64,000 nucleotides of DNA from JANQPX01 sp039197065. GTDB lineage: Bacteria; Pseudomonadota; Alphaproteobacteria; Geminicoccales; Geminicoccaceae. The stretch spans positions 283,228 through 347,227 of the forward strand of contig JBCCUL010000004.1 of the NCBI GenBank assembly GCA_039197065.1, in the 5' to 3' direction. A program made the position numbers and the translations under genes. The notes under the pieces are model-generated. The model searched no databases and was not told the DNA's origin. It saw nothing but the letters and a program-made list of their open reading frames with translations. This document shows, piece after piece, positions 27,029 to 35,588 of this stretch (positions are counted from its first letter, which is position 1; each line of letters opens with the position of its first letter).

Positions 27029-28521
27029 GGTTGCTGGCCTGCTGCGATAGGCTCAAGGAATGCGTAGAGCTGAGCGGAAAACAGGAAGAGGAGGAAACAG
27101 GCGACGGCCGTTATGCAAAGCGGCACGACGCAAAGCAGCGGCGCCTCTTCGATCCGCCATGCCGCATCGCCGCCGGATCCATCCGAACTGAGAGGCTTCC
27201 CGGGCGCCGGCATGAATGCACGAACAGCAACCGGTATCAGATAGGCCACATTGAGCACGGACGAGATCATCAGAACAGCCACCAAAATGGCCTGATCGGT
27301 TTCCGCAGCTCCCAAACCCAGCTGCCACTTGCTCCAGGCCCCACCCAATGGCGGCAGGCCTATGATGCTCAACGCAGCAATGCCGAAGGCGATGAAGGTA
27401 AAGGGCATACGACGGCCTAGGCCATGCATCTGGCTGATTTCAGTCTTATGTGTGGCAACCATGATGGCGCCGGCACAGAAGAACAGGGTGATTTTGCCAA
27501 AAGCGTGCATCGCGATATGCATCGCACTGCCGAGCGCGCCGCTTGAGGTCGCCAGCATGGCCCCGAGAACGACGTAGGAGAGCTGACTGACGGTCGAGTA
27601 GGCCAATCGAAGCTTGAGATTGTCTTTTCGCATCGCCACCAGCGAAGCGATAATGATCGTCGCGCCCGCGGCATAAGCAATCCAGTAGCTGGCACCGGTA
27701 ACGGCGAGCAAATCGATCCCAAAGATATAGATGGTCACCTTCAACACCGAGAACACGCCCGCCTTGACCACGGCGACGGCATGCAGGAGGGCGCTTACAG
27801 GTGTTGGCGCGACCATGGCGGCAGGCAGCCAGCGATGAAATGGCATGACCGCAGCTTTGCCGATACCGAAGACGTAGAGGGCAATCAGCAGGGCTGCGAT
27901 GCCGCCGGAGACCTTGCCTTCGAGGATGCCGCCGTCGGTGAAGTCGAGTGTTCCGGCGATGATCCAGGTGTAGCCGATGGCGAAGAGCTGGAAACCGATA
28001 GAGGTGCCGAGAAGGATGCCGAGATAGACTCGGCCGGCGCGCTTGGCTTCAGGGGTGCCGCTATGGGTGACGAGCGGATAGGTACAGACGCTGAGCACTT
28101 CGTAAAAAGTGAACAATGTCAGCATGTTGCCAGCAAGCGCGATGCCCATCGTGCTGGCGATGGCGAGCGCGAAGAAGGCGAAGAAGCGGGTCTGGTTCTG
28201 CTCGTGATGACCCCGCATGTAGCCGATGGCGTAGAGCGAGGTCAGGATCCAGAGGCTGCTTGCGATCAGGGCGAAGACGGCACCCAGCGGCTCGACTTTG
28301 AAAGCGATGCTGAGACCGGGCAACATCTCCAGAAGCACCGCTTCCGGGCGTCCGCCGGCGCTCACGGGTGCGACGACGACCAGAACCAGGCAGAAGAGTG
28401 CGACCGCGGTCACCAGGGTCACGCTTTCGCGCAGATTCGGACGCGAACCGGTCAGCGAGACGAGAAGCGCTCCGATCGCCGGCACGATCAGGCATAAAAG
28501 GATGGCGATCTCTGCGCTCAT
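27025..28521 (-). CDS. Second MrpD-like antiporter subunit
   Basis: A 498-residue ND2/4/5-family membrane protein. Key features are LTLFTFYEVLSVCTYPLVTHS with the TM5 glutamate, KAAVMPFHRWLPAAMVAPTPVSALLHAVAVVKAGVF with the conserved lysines and histidine, and STVSQLSYVVLG. It overlaps mnhD and the small membrane gene by four bases each. Two D-like subunits in tandem replace the single MrpA/MrpD pair of classical clusters. Confidence 0.92.
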   Translation of the reverse strand: MSAEIAILLCLIVPAIGALLVSLTGSRPNLRESVTLVTAVALFCLVLVVVAPVSAGGRPEAVLLEMLPGLSIAFKVEPLGAVFALIASSLWILTSLYAIGYMRGHHEQNQTRFFAFFALAIASTMGIALAGNMLTLFTFYEVLSVCTYPLVTHSGTPEAKRAGRVYLGILLGTSIGFQLFAIGYTWIIAGTLDFTDGGILEGKVSGGIAALLIALYVFGIGKAAVMPFHRWLPAAMVAPTPVSALLHAVAVVKAGVFSVLKVTIYIFGIDLLAVTGASYWIAYAAGATIIIASLVAMRKDNLKLRLAYSTVSQLSYVVLGAMLATSSGALGSAMHIAMHAFGKITLFFCAGAIMVATHKTEISQMHGLGRRMPFTFIAFGIAALSIIGLPPLGGAWSKWQLGLGAAETDQAILVAVLMISSVLNVAYLIPVAVRAFMPAPGKPLSSDGSGGDAAWRIEEAPLLCVVPLCITAVACFLLFLFSAQLYAFLEPIAAGQQP

Positions 28522-30062
28522 GGCCGGTGTTCCGGCGGCATCGGCCGATCGATCACCGCCGACGTCTCGACCGGCGCTGAGGTCGGAGGCCCGTCGATCA
28601 GCACTTCGGCAGCTGCGATCACGATGTCCATGGTCCAGGTGGCGCTGACGCCGAAGACGATGCAGGCGGCGGCGAGAAGAACCATCGGCGCCTGCATGGC
28701 CATCGGCGCTTCTCGGACCTCACCGCGTCCTTCGGGCGCATCCTGGAAGTAGGCGGCCTCGACGAGGCGCCAGCAGTAGATGATCGCGAGCAGGCCGCTC
28801 AGGAGGATGGTGACGACCGCAAGCCAGTTGCCGTTTTCGAAGGAACCCTCGATCAAATACCATTTGGTGACGAAGCCGACCGTAGTGGGAATGCCGATCA
28901 GGCTGAGCGCGCCCACCATCATCGCACCCATGGTCACCGGCATCTGCCGGCCGAGGCCTGCGAGATCCGAAACGGTGACGCAGCCGACACGGGCGATCAC
29001 GCAGCCGATCGCCATGAAGAGGGCCGCCTTCGCCATGGCGTGGTTGAAAATATGAATGATGCCGCCCGCAAGACCGGCCGCATTGCCGAGACCGATGCCG
29101 AGGATCATGTAGCCGATCTGCGACAGGCTGGAATAAGCCAGCATGCGCTTGATGTTGTCCTGAAAGATGGCGACCACGGCGGCGGCGAGCATGGAGAGCA
29201 TGCCGAGGGCGACAAGCGCTTCGTCGATCGCGAAGGTCTCGAAGAGGGCCTCCCCGCCGAATACGGTGTAGAGGATGCGGATCATCACATAGACCGACAC
29301 CTTGGTCGCCGTGGCCGCGAGAAAGATGGTGACGGTGGTCGGCGCGAAGGCATAAGCGTTCGGCAGCCAGAAATGCAGCGGGAAGAGGGCGAGCTTCAGG
29401 CTGATGCCGACGAGGAGAAAAGCCAGCGCCGCTTCGATGACCCGGAGATGGAGAATGGCCGGCAGGCGTTCCGCCAGATCCGCCATGTTGAGCGTGCCGG
29501 TCATCATGTAGAGCATGCCGACGCCGATGACGTAGAAGGTGGCGCCGATCGTCCCCATGATCAGATAGTTGAAGGCGCCGGTGAGCGCCCGCTTGTCCCG
29601 CCCGAGGCTGATCAGGACGTAAGAGGACAGAGACGAGATTTCGAGGAACACGAAGAGGTTGAAGGCGTCACCGGTGATCGCGATGCCGAGCAGACCGGTC
29701 AGACAAAGGAGATACATGACGTAGAAGAGATAGATCCTCTCCTCCGGCACCTCCTGTTCCACGCTCTGGCGCGCAAACGGCATGACCAGCGAGCCGATGC
29801 CGGCGACGATCACCAGGATGAAAGCGCTCAGCAGATCAACGACATATTCGATGCCCCAAGGCGGCTCCCAGTTGCCGAGCGAATAGGAGATCGTCCCCTG
29901 ATCGAGAACCTCGGCGAGCAACATGAGCGAGATGCCGAAGGTGATCACGGTCACGACCGTCGACAGGAGCCAGGCGGCAAACGCATGCCGGAGGATCAGG
30001 CAAGCAGGCGCCGCCATCAGCGGGATGACGATCTGCAGAATGGGCAGATGGGCGGAGATCAC
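28518..30062 (-). CDS. mnhD: Cation/H+ antiporter subunit D (MnhD/MrpD)
   Basis: A 514-residue member of the same family, closest to MrpD by position directly after mnhC. Visible are DAFNLFVFLEISSLSSYVLISLG (TM5 glutamate), LKLALFPLHFWLPNAYAFAPTTVTIFLAATATKVSVYVMIR (proton-path lysines and histidine) and YSSLSQIGYMILGIGLGN. It overlaps mnhC and the second D-like gene by four bases, indicating coupled translation. It drives proton movement in exchange for Na+ or another cation. Confidence 0.94.
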   Translation of the reverse strand: MISAHLPILQIVIPLMAAPACLILRHAFAAWLLSTVVTVITFGISLMLLAEVLDQGTISYSLGNWEPPWGIEYVVDLLSAFILVIVAGIGSLVMPFARQSVEQEVPEERIYLFYVMYLLCLTGLLGIAITGDAFNLFVFLEISSLSSYVLISLGRDKRALTGAFNYLIMGTIGATFYVIGVGMLYMMTGTLNMADLAERLPAILHLRVIEAALAFLLVGISLKLALFPLHFWLPNAYAFAPTTVTIFLAATATKVSVYVMIRILYTVFGGEALFETFAIDEALVALGMLSMLAAAVVAIFQDNIKRMLAYSSLSQIGYMILGIGLGNAAGLAGGIIHIFNHAMAKAALFMAIGCVIARVGCVTVSDLAGLGRQMPVTMGAMMVGALSLIGIPTTVGFVTKWYLIEGSFENGNWLAVVTILLSGLLAIIYCWRLVEAAYFQDAPEGRGEVREAPMAMQAPMVLLAAACIVFGVSATWTMDIVIAAAEVLIDGPPTSAPVETSAVIDRPMPPEHRP

Positions 30063-30415
30063 GGCATTTCCGCTTCTTGCCGTTCGATCTCCTCTTCCTC
30101 GATGGTGCCGTAAGCATCGCGAATACGCACGATCAGAGCCAGGCCGAGCGACATGGTGGCGACGCCGACCACGATGGCGGTGAGGATCAGAACGTGGGGA
30201 AGCGGGTTGGAATAGACCTGATAGCGATCGTCAAGGATCGGGGCGGCGCCGCCGTCCACCTTGCTCATGGAAATGTAGAAAAGGAACACCGAGACCTGAA
30301 AGATGTTTAGGCCGAAGATTTTCTTGACCAGATTGCCCTGGGCAATAACCACGTAGAAGCCGATCATCATCAGGATGATCGATGCCCAGTAATTGAAGAC
30401 CCCCGGAAACTCCAT
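30059..30415 (-). CDS. mnhC: Antiporter subunit C (MnhC/NuoK-like)
   Basis: A 118-residue three-helix protein of the NuoK/MnhC family. The signature GLNIFQVSVFLFYISMSKVDGGAAPIL and the segment NPLPHVLILTAIVVGVATMSLGLALIVRI fit MnhC. The ATG at 30415 is chosen because the longer frame to 30445 overlaps mnhB by 26 bases. It pairs with mnhD as in all Mrp operons. The C-terminal tail is glutamate-rich. Confidence 0.9.
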   Translation of the reverse strand: MEFPGVFNYWASIILMMIGFYVVIAQGNLVKKIFGLNIFQVSVFLFYISMSKVDGGAAPILDDRYQVYSNPLPHVLILTAIVVGVATMSLGLALIVRIRDAYGTIEEEEIERQEAEMP

Positions 30416-30419
30416 CGGC

Positions 30420-30851
30420 TCACTTGTCCTCAAGCGGCCGGTCATGGCCGGCGAAGGTCAGGAAAATGGTAATCATCGCCGCGGCGACCGTCGCACCGAC
30501 GCCGAACTCGATGACCAGGATGCCGATATGCTGGCCGTGCACCGGATCGTGCGCGAGAACGTCGTAATCGAGGAAATTGCCACCCAGCAGCATGCCAGCC
30601 ACGCCGGTGCCGGCGTAGAGCAGAACGCCGAACGCCAGAAAGAATCTGACGATGCCGGGAGGAATGACTCGCCTCGCTTTATGGGTGCCGAACAGAAGGC
30701 CGTAGACGATGACGGCTGCAGCGAAAATGACGCCCGCCTGGAAACCGCCACCCGGACCGTAATCGCCATGGAACTGAACATAGAGGCCAAACAGCATTAT
30801 GGCGGGTATGAGCACCTTCGGGGTGACGCGCAGAATGGACTTGCCGATCAT
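30420..30851 (-). CDS. mnhB: Antiporter subunit B (MnhB)
   Basis: A 143-residue four-helix protein. The family signature LFGLYVQFHGDYGPGGGFQAGVIFAAAVIVYGLLFG and FGVLLYAGTGVAGMLLGGNFLDY are MnhB. It overlaps the preceding MbhD/E-like gene by four bases. In Mrp complexes MnhB is structurally the continuation of the MrpA C-terminal domain, which agrees with its place after that module. Confidence 0.93.
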   Translation of the reverse strand: MIGKSILRVTPKVLIPAIMLFGLYVQFHGDYGPGGGFQAGVIFAAAVIVYGLLFGTHKARRVIPPGIVRFFLAFGVLLYAGTGVAGMLLGGNFLDYDVLAHDPVHGQHIGILVIEFGVGATVAAAMITIFLTFAGHDRPLEDK

Positions 30852-31432
30852 TGCCTGGTCTCCGCATCGGCACCGGCGCCAATCTTCTCCTTGGGACGGC
30901 GCCCCGGACGCCGTCGCCGGCCAAGTAGGGCCAGAACGCCGCAGGCTGCGGTGAACACGACCACCACCTCGCCGAGCGTATCGTAACCGCGATAGCTCGC
31001 CAGCACCGACGTTACGATGTTGGGTACGCCGATCTCGTCACCGGACTGCTGGATGTAGCGCGGCGCCACATGCTGATGAATGGGGGCTTCGGGGTCGCCG
31101 TAGTTCGGCATGTCGAACGTGGCGTTGATCAGGATGGTGCCCGTCAGCATGGTGACCAGGAACGGCCCGATGTTGGAACGCGTACTCGGCGCCTCGTCCG
31201 TCTTGCCGGTAAGAGAAAGCGCAACGATACCGAGCACCGTGGCGATGCCGGCCCCGACCGCCGCTTCGGTGAAGGCGACGTCAACCGCATCCATCACGAC
31301 GTAGAGCGTAGCCGCCGTCAGGCTGAAGATGCCGGACAGCATGACGATGGCGAACAGGTTGCGGATGAAGACGAAGCCGAGCGCCACGGCGATCATGATC
31401 AAGAGGAGCACCATGTCGATCAGATCGATCAC
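30848..31432 (-). CDS. Split MrpA C-terminal module (MbhD/MbhE-like, DUF4040)
   Basis: A 194-residue membrane protein equivalent to the C-terminal part of MrpA. The first 80 residues match the MbhD/DUF4040 unit (AIVMLSGIFSLTAATLYVVMDAVDVAFTEAAVGAGIATVL). The second half matches the MbhE-like unit (NIVTSVLASYRGYDTLGEVVVVFTAACGVLALL). No MrpA N-terminal ND5 part is fused, as in archaeal and Mbh-type clusters. It overlaps mnhG and mnhB by four bases each. The basic C-terminus is cytoplasmic by prediction. Confidence 0.9.
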   Translation of the reverse strand: MIDLIDMVLLLIMIAVALGFVFIRNLFAIVMLSGIFSLTAATLYVVMDAVDVAFTEAAVGAGIATVLGIVALSLTGKTDEAPSTRSNIGPFLVTMLTGTILINATFDMPNYGDPEAPIHQHVAPRYIQQSGDEIGVPNIVTSVLASYRGYDTLGEVVVVFTAACGVLALLGRRRRPGRRPKEKIGAGADAETRQ

Positions 31433-31767
31433 GAGCCGCCGCCCTGCGTGTCGTTCTTGGGATCATCGTGCAGCATCGGCTTCATGCCGGCGCTCAGCGC
31501 GGCCTGGGCGAGAGCATGGGTAACCGCCGGTCCGGTATAGAGAACGAAGACGATGATCAAAAAAAGCTTGAAGCTGATCAGGCTGATACCGGCCTGGATG
31601 ATCAGGCCGACCATGATCAATCCAAGGCCAAGGGTGTCGACCATGCCGGCTGCGTGCATGCGCGCGAACATATCCGGCAGTTTCAGGAGGCCATAGCTGC
31701 CAATCAACATGCTGACGACACCAGCAGCGAGGCAGACAAAGGTCACGATGTCCAGAAGGATCGCCAT
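31429..31767 (-). CDS. mnhG: Antiporter subunit G (MnhG)
   Basis: A 112-residue three-helix protein. Typical MnhG features are VSMLIGSYGLLKLPDMFARMHAAGMVDTLGLGLIMVGLII and the closing GPAVTHALAQAALSAGMKP. It shares its first base with the end of mnhF and overlaps the following gene by four bases. Confidence 0.93.
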   Translation of the reverse strand: MAILLDIVTFVCLAAGVVSMLIGSYGLLKLPDMFARMHAAGMVDTLGLGLIMVGLIIQAGISLISFKLFLIIVFVLYTGPAVTHALAQAALSAGMKPMLHDDPKNDTQGGGS

Positions 31768-32054
31768 CAGATATCGTCCCAGTCCTGCTCTTCGACCGGG
31801 GCGTTGAAGTTGGTGAAGACACAGTATTTGGTGACGGCGATGGTGCCGATGAAATTGATCAGCGCGTAGACCAGGGAGATGTCGAGAAATTCCGGGCGAT
31901 CGATCAGAAAGCCAAGCAGCGCGATCAGAACCACGGTAAGCGTGCCGAAGAGGTTGACCGCGAGGATGCGATCGAAAACCGACGGGCCCAGCAAGGCTCG
32001 GGCAAGCACGATGGCCATGATCACCAAGACCGCGAGACAGGCGGCGCCGAACAT
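31767..32054 (-). CDS. mnhF: Antiporter subunit F (MnhF)
   Basis: A 95-residue three-helix protein carrying the family pattern ALLGPSVFDRILAVNLFGTLTVVLIALLGFLIDRPEFLDISLVYALINFIGTIAVTKY. Its first base overlaps the mnhE stop. MnhF, with MnhE and MnhG, forms the small-subunit arm of Mrp antiporters. Confidence 0.93.
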   Translation of the reverse strand: MFGAACLAVLVIMAIVLARALLGPSVFDRILAVNLFGTLTVVLIALLGFLIDRPEFLDISLVYALINFIGTIAVTKYCVFTNFNAPVEEQDWDDI

Positions 32055-32530
32055 CAGCTCTCGCCCTCGAACCAGGTGACGCGCCGGTCCATCTCGCCGG
32101 TGCCGAGCCCCTCTCTGGCGGCTGGCGTCAGCGCATGGATGGTCAGCTCGTCATCGGTCATGCCGATGGTCACCGTGCCCGGGGTAAGCGTGATGGAATT
32201 GGCATAGGCAGTCCTGCCGAGATCGGTGCGCTGCGAGGCCTTGATGGTGAAAAGGCTTGGTCGGACCGCATCGGTAAGCCCGAGAATCGCTTTGGCGACG
32301 TCAATATTGGCGACCACGATTTCCTTGATCAGCCAGGGCCAGTAAACGAGCCCTCTGAGCATCAGGTGAACGGGGTGACCCTCGCGATCGATCAGCTTCA
32401 TGCGTATGCTGATGATCAGCGTGAGAATGATCGACGCCGCGCCTAGACCGATCAGAAGCGGGTTGTAGTGCCCGGACAGCAATAGCCAGAGCAATGACAG
32501 AAACACCGTCAGACTGATGATTTGAAGCAA
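32054..32530 (-). CDS. mnhE: Antiporter subunit E (MnhE), first gene of the operon
   Basis: A 158-residue membrane protein with LISLTVF-type N-terminal helices (VFLSLLWLLLSGHYNPLLIGLGAASI) and the MnhE domain LVYWPWLIKEIVVANIDVAKAIL, then RTAYANSITLTPGTVTI. TTG at 32530 has GGGGAG six bases upstream and gives the typical N-terminus. The ATG at 32563 has no room for a ribosome site and the frame to 32605 lacks family similarity. It opens the operon mnhE-F-G-(D/E)-B-C-D-D'-x-D''. Confidence 0.88.
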   Translation of the reverse strand: MLQIISLTVFLSLLWLLLSGHYNPLLIGLGAASIILTLIISIRMKLIDREGHPVHLMLRGLVYWPWLIKEIVVANIDVAKAILGLTDAVRPSLFTIKASQRTDLGRTAYANSITLTPGTVTIGMTDDELTIHALTPAAREGLGTGEMDRRVTWFEGES

Positions 32531-32605
32531 CGAGAACTCCCCGTACGCCCCACTGCACGCCATTCCTTCAGTGGACAAACTCCAGCGCGCGGCAGGTAAA
32601 ATCAA

Positions 32606-32816
32606 TCGCTGGAAACTCTAGCGACATGCCAGCGCCGCCGCCAGGACTAGTTTCCATCTTTCCAAAACCGGAAATTCCGTCAGAAATCTTCATTTTTAAT
32701 TATCAATAGTAGAAATCACCACGAACAATCGCCCAATAGGCGAATTTACACCTAACTAGAACGACGGTTCATGCGAGCTTTGCCGCAACTATTCCTGCAC
32801 TCTCCCTAAAGCCAAT
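32606..32816. other. AT-rich intergenic region upstream of the Mrp-type operon
   Basis: A 211-base gap between the leftward tautomerase gene and mnhE. It is clearly more AT-rich than its surroundings, especially 32680-32760, and probably holds the operon promoter. I found no convincing -35/-10 pair and no gene. Confidence 0.5.
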
Positions 32817-33206
32817 TCAGCGCTCGACCTCGTAGTTCAGAGCCAATTGATCGGCGATTTCGCCGCGGATGCCCCAATGGCTCCTGGGCGTTTCGAAGAG
32901 GGTGATCTCAAGATCCGACGAAGCCAGACCGACGTCGGCTGTGATCCGTTGCATCAAAGACGTCAAAAATGCCCGCTTGGCGTCGCTGCTTCGCCCTTCG
33001 AACAGGCTGACCTCGATGATGGTATAGGCCGGACTGCGGTCAGGCGGATAGATGAAGTCGTCGCTATCGAGACCGATGAACCGGTGGAATCGCTTTTCTT
33101 CGGGCAGCCCGAGCTCGTCCATCGCCGCGGCGTGAATGGCATCGGACAGAGGGGACCGAACCCGCCTGAGGTGGCCGCGTTCGCCATAGACCTTGATCTG
33201 CGCCAT
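32817..33206 (-). CDS. Tautomerase-family protein lacking Pro-1
   Basis: A 129-residue protein of the tautomerase/MIF superfamily (Tautomerase_2-type): MAQIKVYGERGHLRRVRSPL, then LGLPEEKRFHRFIGLDSDDF, TIIEVSLFEGRSSDAKRAFL and ETPRSHWGIRGEIADQLALNY. Canonical members use N-terminal Pro as the base; here Met is followed by Ala, so the classical mechanism is not available if this start is right. The start at 33206 is preceded by AGAGGACG. The longer frame to 33281 would bury the domain start. Confidence 0.82.
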   Translation of the reverse strand: MAQIKVYGERGHLRRVRSPLSDAIHAAAMDELGLPEEKRFHRFIGLDSDDFIYPPDRSPAYTIIEVSLFEGRSSDAKRAFLTSLMQRITADVGLASSDLEITLFETPRSHWGIRGEIADQLALNYEVER

Positions 33207-33286
33207 GCTGCGTCGTCCTCTCTTGATTTTCGGCAAAGATTCTTCCAGAGATCGTCGACCGACGGGCCATGTCGGTCTCAAGAGAC

Positions 33287-33298
33287 GTTAACGTTAAC
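33287..33298. promoter_or_regulatory. GTTAACGTTAAC palindrome
   Basis: A perfect 12 bp palindrome in the divergent gap between the tautomerase and Ca2+/cation antiporter genes, followed within 20 bases by another TTAAC half-site. It could be an operator for one or both genes. Confidence 0.4.
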
Positions 33299-33474
33299 TT
33301 CGAATTAACTTTACCCCCCTCATGCTGATGGCTGCGTCACCTCCGGGGCAAACGGCGAGGCGTCTTGTCAAACCTGATCGATCCTGATGTCATCAACGTT
33401 TCGGCCTGTTGCAGGAAAGCCGACGCTGCCGCCGGGTGGTTCCGGCACGGCCCCTTGCGATCTCCGGGGCCGAT

Positions 33475-34410
33475 GTGATCTGGCAGCTGATCTTCGGTCT
33501 TGTCCTGATGCTCGCGGGCGGCGAAGCGCTGGTGCGCGGCGCCGTCGCCCTTGCCGAGCGTCTCGGTGTCTCGCCGCTGGTGATTGGCGTGACCCTTATC
33601 GGCTTCGGCACCTCGGCGCCAGAGCTTGCGACCTGCATCGATGCGGCGCTCCGAGGTGCTCCGGGAATTGCCGTCGGCAATGTCGTCGGCTCGAATATCG
33701 CCAACGTGCTGCTGATCCTCGCCGTCGGAGCGCTGCTTTATCCGATCGCCGCAAATCGGCGGGCGCTTGGCAGGGACGGGCCGGTTCTCATGGCTGCGAC
33801 GCTGATCTGCATGGGGATCATCATGCATGGTCACGTCGGACGATGGCTTGGCGCCGCGCTCTTTACCGGGCTGGTCATCTATCTGGTCGCCGCGGCGCTG
33901 GACGATCGGCGGCAGATGGCGAAGACCGAAAATCAAGCCAAGGCCGATGACCGACCGTTTGCGATCCCCCTTCATCTCGGGCTGGTCGTGTTCGGCCTGG
34001 CCGCCGTGCTGTTCGGCGCCGACCTCCTGGTTCAGGCGGCTGTCGATCTCGCCGCTTTGCTGGGCGTAAGCGATGCGGTCATCGGGCTTACGGTGGTCGC
34101 GATCGGTACGTCGCTGCCGGAGCTCGCGACGGCGGTAATCGCCTCGCTGAAACGGCAAAGCGAACTGGTTTTCGGCAATGTCATCGGTAGCAATATTTTC
34201 AACTCGCTTGGCATTTTCGGAGCAACCGCCCTGGTGCAGCCGATCGACGTGCCAGGCGAAATCGCAGGCTTCGACGTTTGGGTGATGCTAGGCGCGACCG
34301 CTTTGCTTTTGATCTTCGCCACCACCGGCTGGCGGATCAGCCGCCGTGAGGGCGCCGTCCTGCTCGTCGGCTACATCGCCTTCATCGGCCTGCATGCGGG
34401 CGCAATTTGA
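33475..34410 (+). CDS. Calcium/sodium antiporter (CaCA family, YrbG-like)
   Basis: A 311-residue inner-membrane exchanger with two inverted alpha-repeats: VTLIGFGTSAPELATCIDAALRG...GNVVGSNIANVLLILAVGAL and VVAIGTSLPELATAVIASLKRQSELVFGNVIGSNIFNSLGIFG. The acidic residues in the PEL motifs coordinate Ca2+. GTG at 33475 is chosen because helix 1 (VIWQLIFGLVLMLAGGEALV) starts there; a TTG at 33409 is possible. It is monocistronic, divergent from the tautomerase gene. Confidence 0.92.
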   Translation: MIWQLIFGLVLMLAGGEALVRGAVALAERLGVSPLVIGVTLIGFGTSAPELATCIDAALRGAPGIAVGNVVGSNIANVLLILAVGALLYPIAANRRALGRDGPVLMAATLICMGIIMHGHVGRWLGAALFTGLVIYLVAAALDDRRQMAKTENQAKADDRPFAIPLHLGLVVFGLAAVLFGADLLVQAAVDLAALLGVSDAVIGLTVVAIGTSLPELATAVIASLKRQSELVFGNVIGSNIFNSLGIFGATALVQPIDVPGEIAGFDVWVMLGATALLLIFATTGWRISRREGAVLLVGYIAFIGLHAGAI

Positions 34411-34518
34411 GGAGGGCCAGGGATAGCCGACCTATGATCGAACTTTTTTACAACGCCATCAAAATCTGTAAATTTTCTCAGACATATCTCAACAAAGCCG
34501 AACAAAGTTTTCATTTAT

Positions 34519-34553
34519 AATCATCAATTTAGATGATTGGCATGCGGCTTGCT
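34519..34553 (+). promoter_or_regulatory. Sigma-54-type promoter with abutting inverted repeat
   Basis: TTGGCAT at 34537-34543 and TTGCT at 34549-34553 place the GG and GC dinucleotides exactly ten bases apart, as in sigma-54 -24/-12 promoters. The predicted start is about 25 bases before the vWA gene ATG. Immediately upstream, AATCATC (34519-34525) and GATGATT (34532-34538) form a perfect 7 bp inverted repeat that abuts the -24 box. A TATAAT at 34516-34521 is an alternative -10 without a clear -35. Confidence 0.65.
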
Positions 34554-34590
34554 TTCACACTCCGAGTTGAACAATTTTCGGAGAGGCTGA

Positions 34591-35358
34591 ATGCAAAAAC
34601 GACTGACGGCGGCCCTTGCAGGCCTGGCTATAGCGGGTCTGGCGGGAACGGCGGATGCCATCCCGGTCGATCTCGAACTGTCGCTCGTGATCGATAGCTC
34701 GGGCAGTATCGATGCCGGCGAGTTCAGTCAGCAAATCGATGGTTACGCCCAGGCATTTCAACAGACCGATGTGATCAATTCGATCGTCGGCTCGCCGAAT
34801 GGCGTTGCGATCAACACGATCCTGTTCTCGTCCGGCGCCACCGAGGTGATCGAGTTTCAGCACCTCAAGACCGAGCAGGACGTGCTCGATTTCGCCGATA
34901 CGATCTCATCCATCACGCGCACGACCGGCGGCACCAATATCGCGTCGGGCATCGATCTCGCCGTCGAGACGATCGCCACCAACGATTTCGAGAGCGGCAA
35001 CATCATCATCGATGTCTCCGGCGATGGGGTGCAGAACACCGGTGGCGATGTGGCTTTGTCGCGGGATGCGGCGCTGAGCGCCGGCGTATCGCGCATCAAC
35101 GGCATCGCGATCGGCAATATCAACGTGTTCGATTTCTATCAGGCCAACGTCATCGGGGGCTTGGACGCCTTCGTTCTGCAGGCCGACAGCTTCGACGACT
35201 TCGATACGGCGATCGCCAACAAGATCCAGATCGAGGCCGGCCCGCCGCCAGTTCTTGACGCTGTGCCGTCGCCGGTGCCCGCACCTGGCGCGGTTTCGAT
35301 GATCGGGTTCGGCCTGCTGGCGCTTTGCATGGTCATGCGAAGACGGCCGCGGGTCTGA
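34591..35358 (+). CDS. Secreted vWA (DUF1194) protein with PEP-CTERM-like tail
   Basis: A 255-residue exported protein. A signal peptide (LTAALAGLAIAGLAGTADA) is followed by a von Willebrand A domain of the DUF1194 type: MIDAS motif DSSGS near 37-41, TGGTNIASGIDLAVETI and IIIDVSGDGVQNTG. The C-terminus is PVPAPGAVSMIGFGLLALCM followed by RRRPRV, the Pro-rich motif, helix and basic tail of exosortase (PEP-CTERM) substrates. Its promoter looks sigma-54 dependent, and a strong intrinsic terminator follows. No exosortase lies in the window. Confidence 0.85.
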   Translation: MQKRLTAALAGLAIAGLAGTADAIPVDLELSLVIDSSGSIDAGEFSQQIDGYAQAFQQTDVINSIVGSPNGVAINTILFSSGATEVIEFQHLKTEQDVLDFADTISSITRTTGGTNIASGIDLAVETIATNDFESGNIIIDVSGDGVQNTGGDVALSRDAALSAGVSRINGIAIGNINVFDFYQANVIGGLDAFVLQADSFDDFDTAIANKIQIEAGPPPVLDAVPSPVPAPGAVSMIGFGLLALCMVMRRRPRV

Positions 35359-35380
35359 GCAGCGTCAAAGGGAAGTCCAG

Positions 35381-35408
35381 GGCGGCGCTTCGGCGCCGCC
35401 TTTTTTTT
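35381..35408 (+). terminator. Intrinsic terminator with UUCG loop
   Basis: GGCGGCGC (35381-35388), loop TTCG and GCGCCGCC (35393-35400) make a perfect 8 bp stem, followed directly by eight T (35401-35408). It ends the monocistronic vWA transcript. Confidence 0.95.
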
Positions 35409-35588
35409 CGCGCACCCGATCGTCACCGGCGGGTTTTCAGTCAGAGGGGTTTGACGCGCCGCGATCGAACGATCAAGAATAGCTAGATTGTTCGCATCGC
35501 CCTTCATGACATTGACTTCGATCGCCGTCAGGTTCCGGGCGTGGACGTCCTTTGCTGACCGCCGGATGATCGGTGCTCGAGAGGTGCG

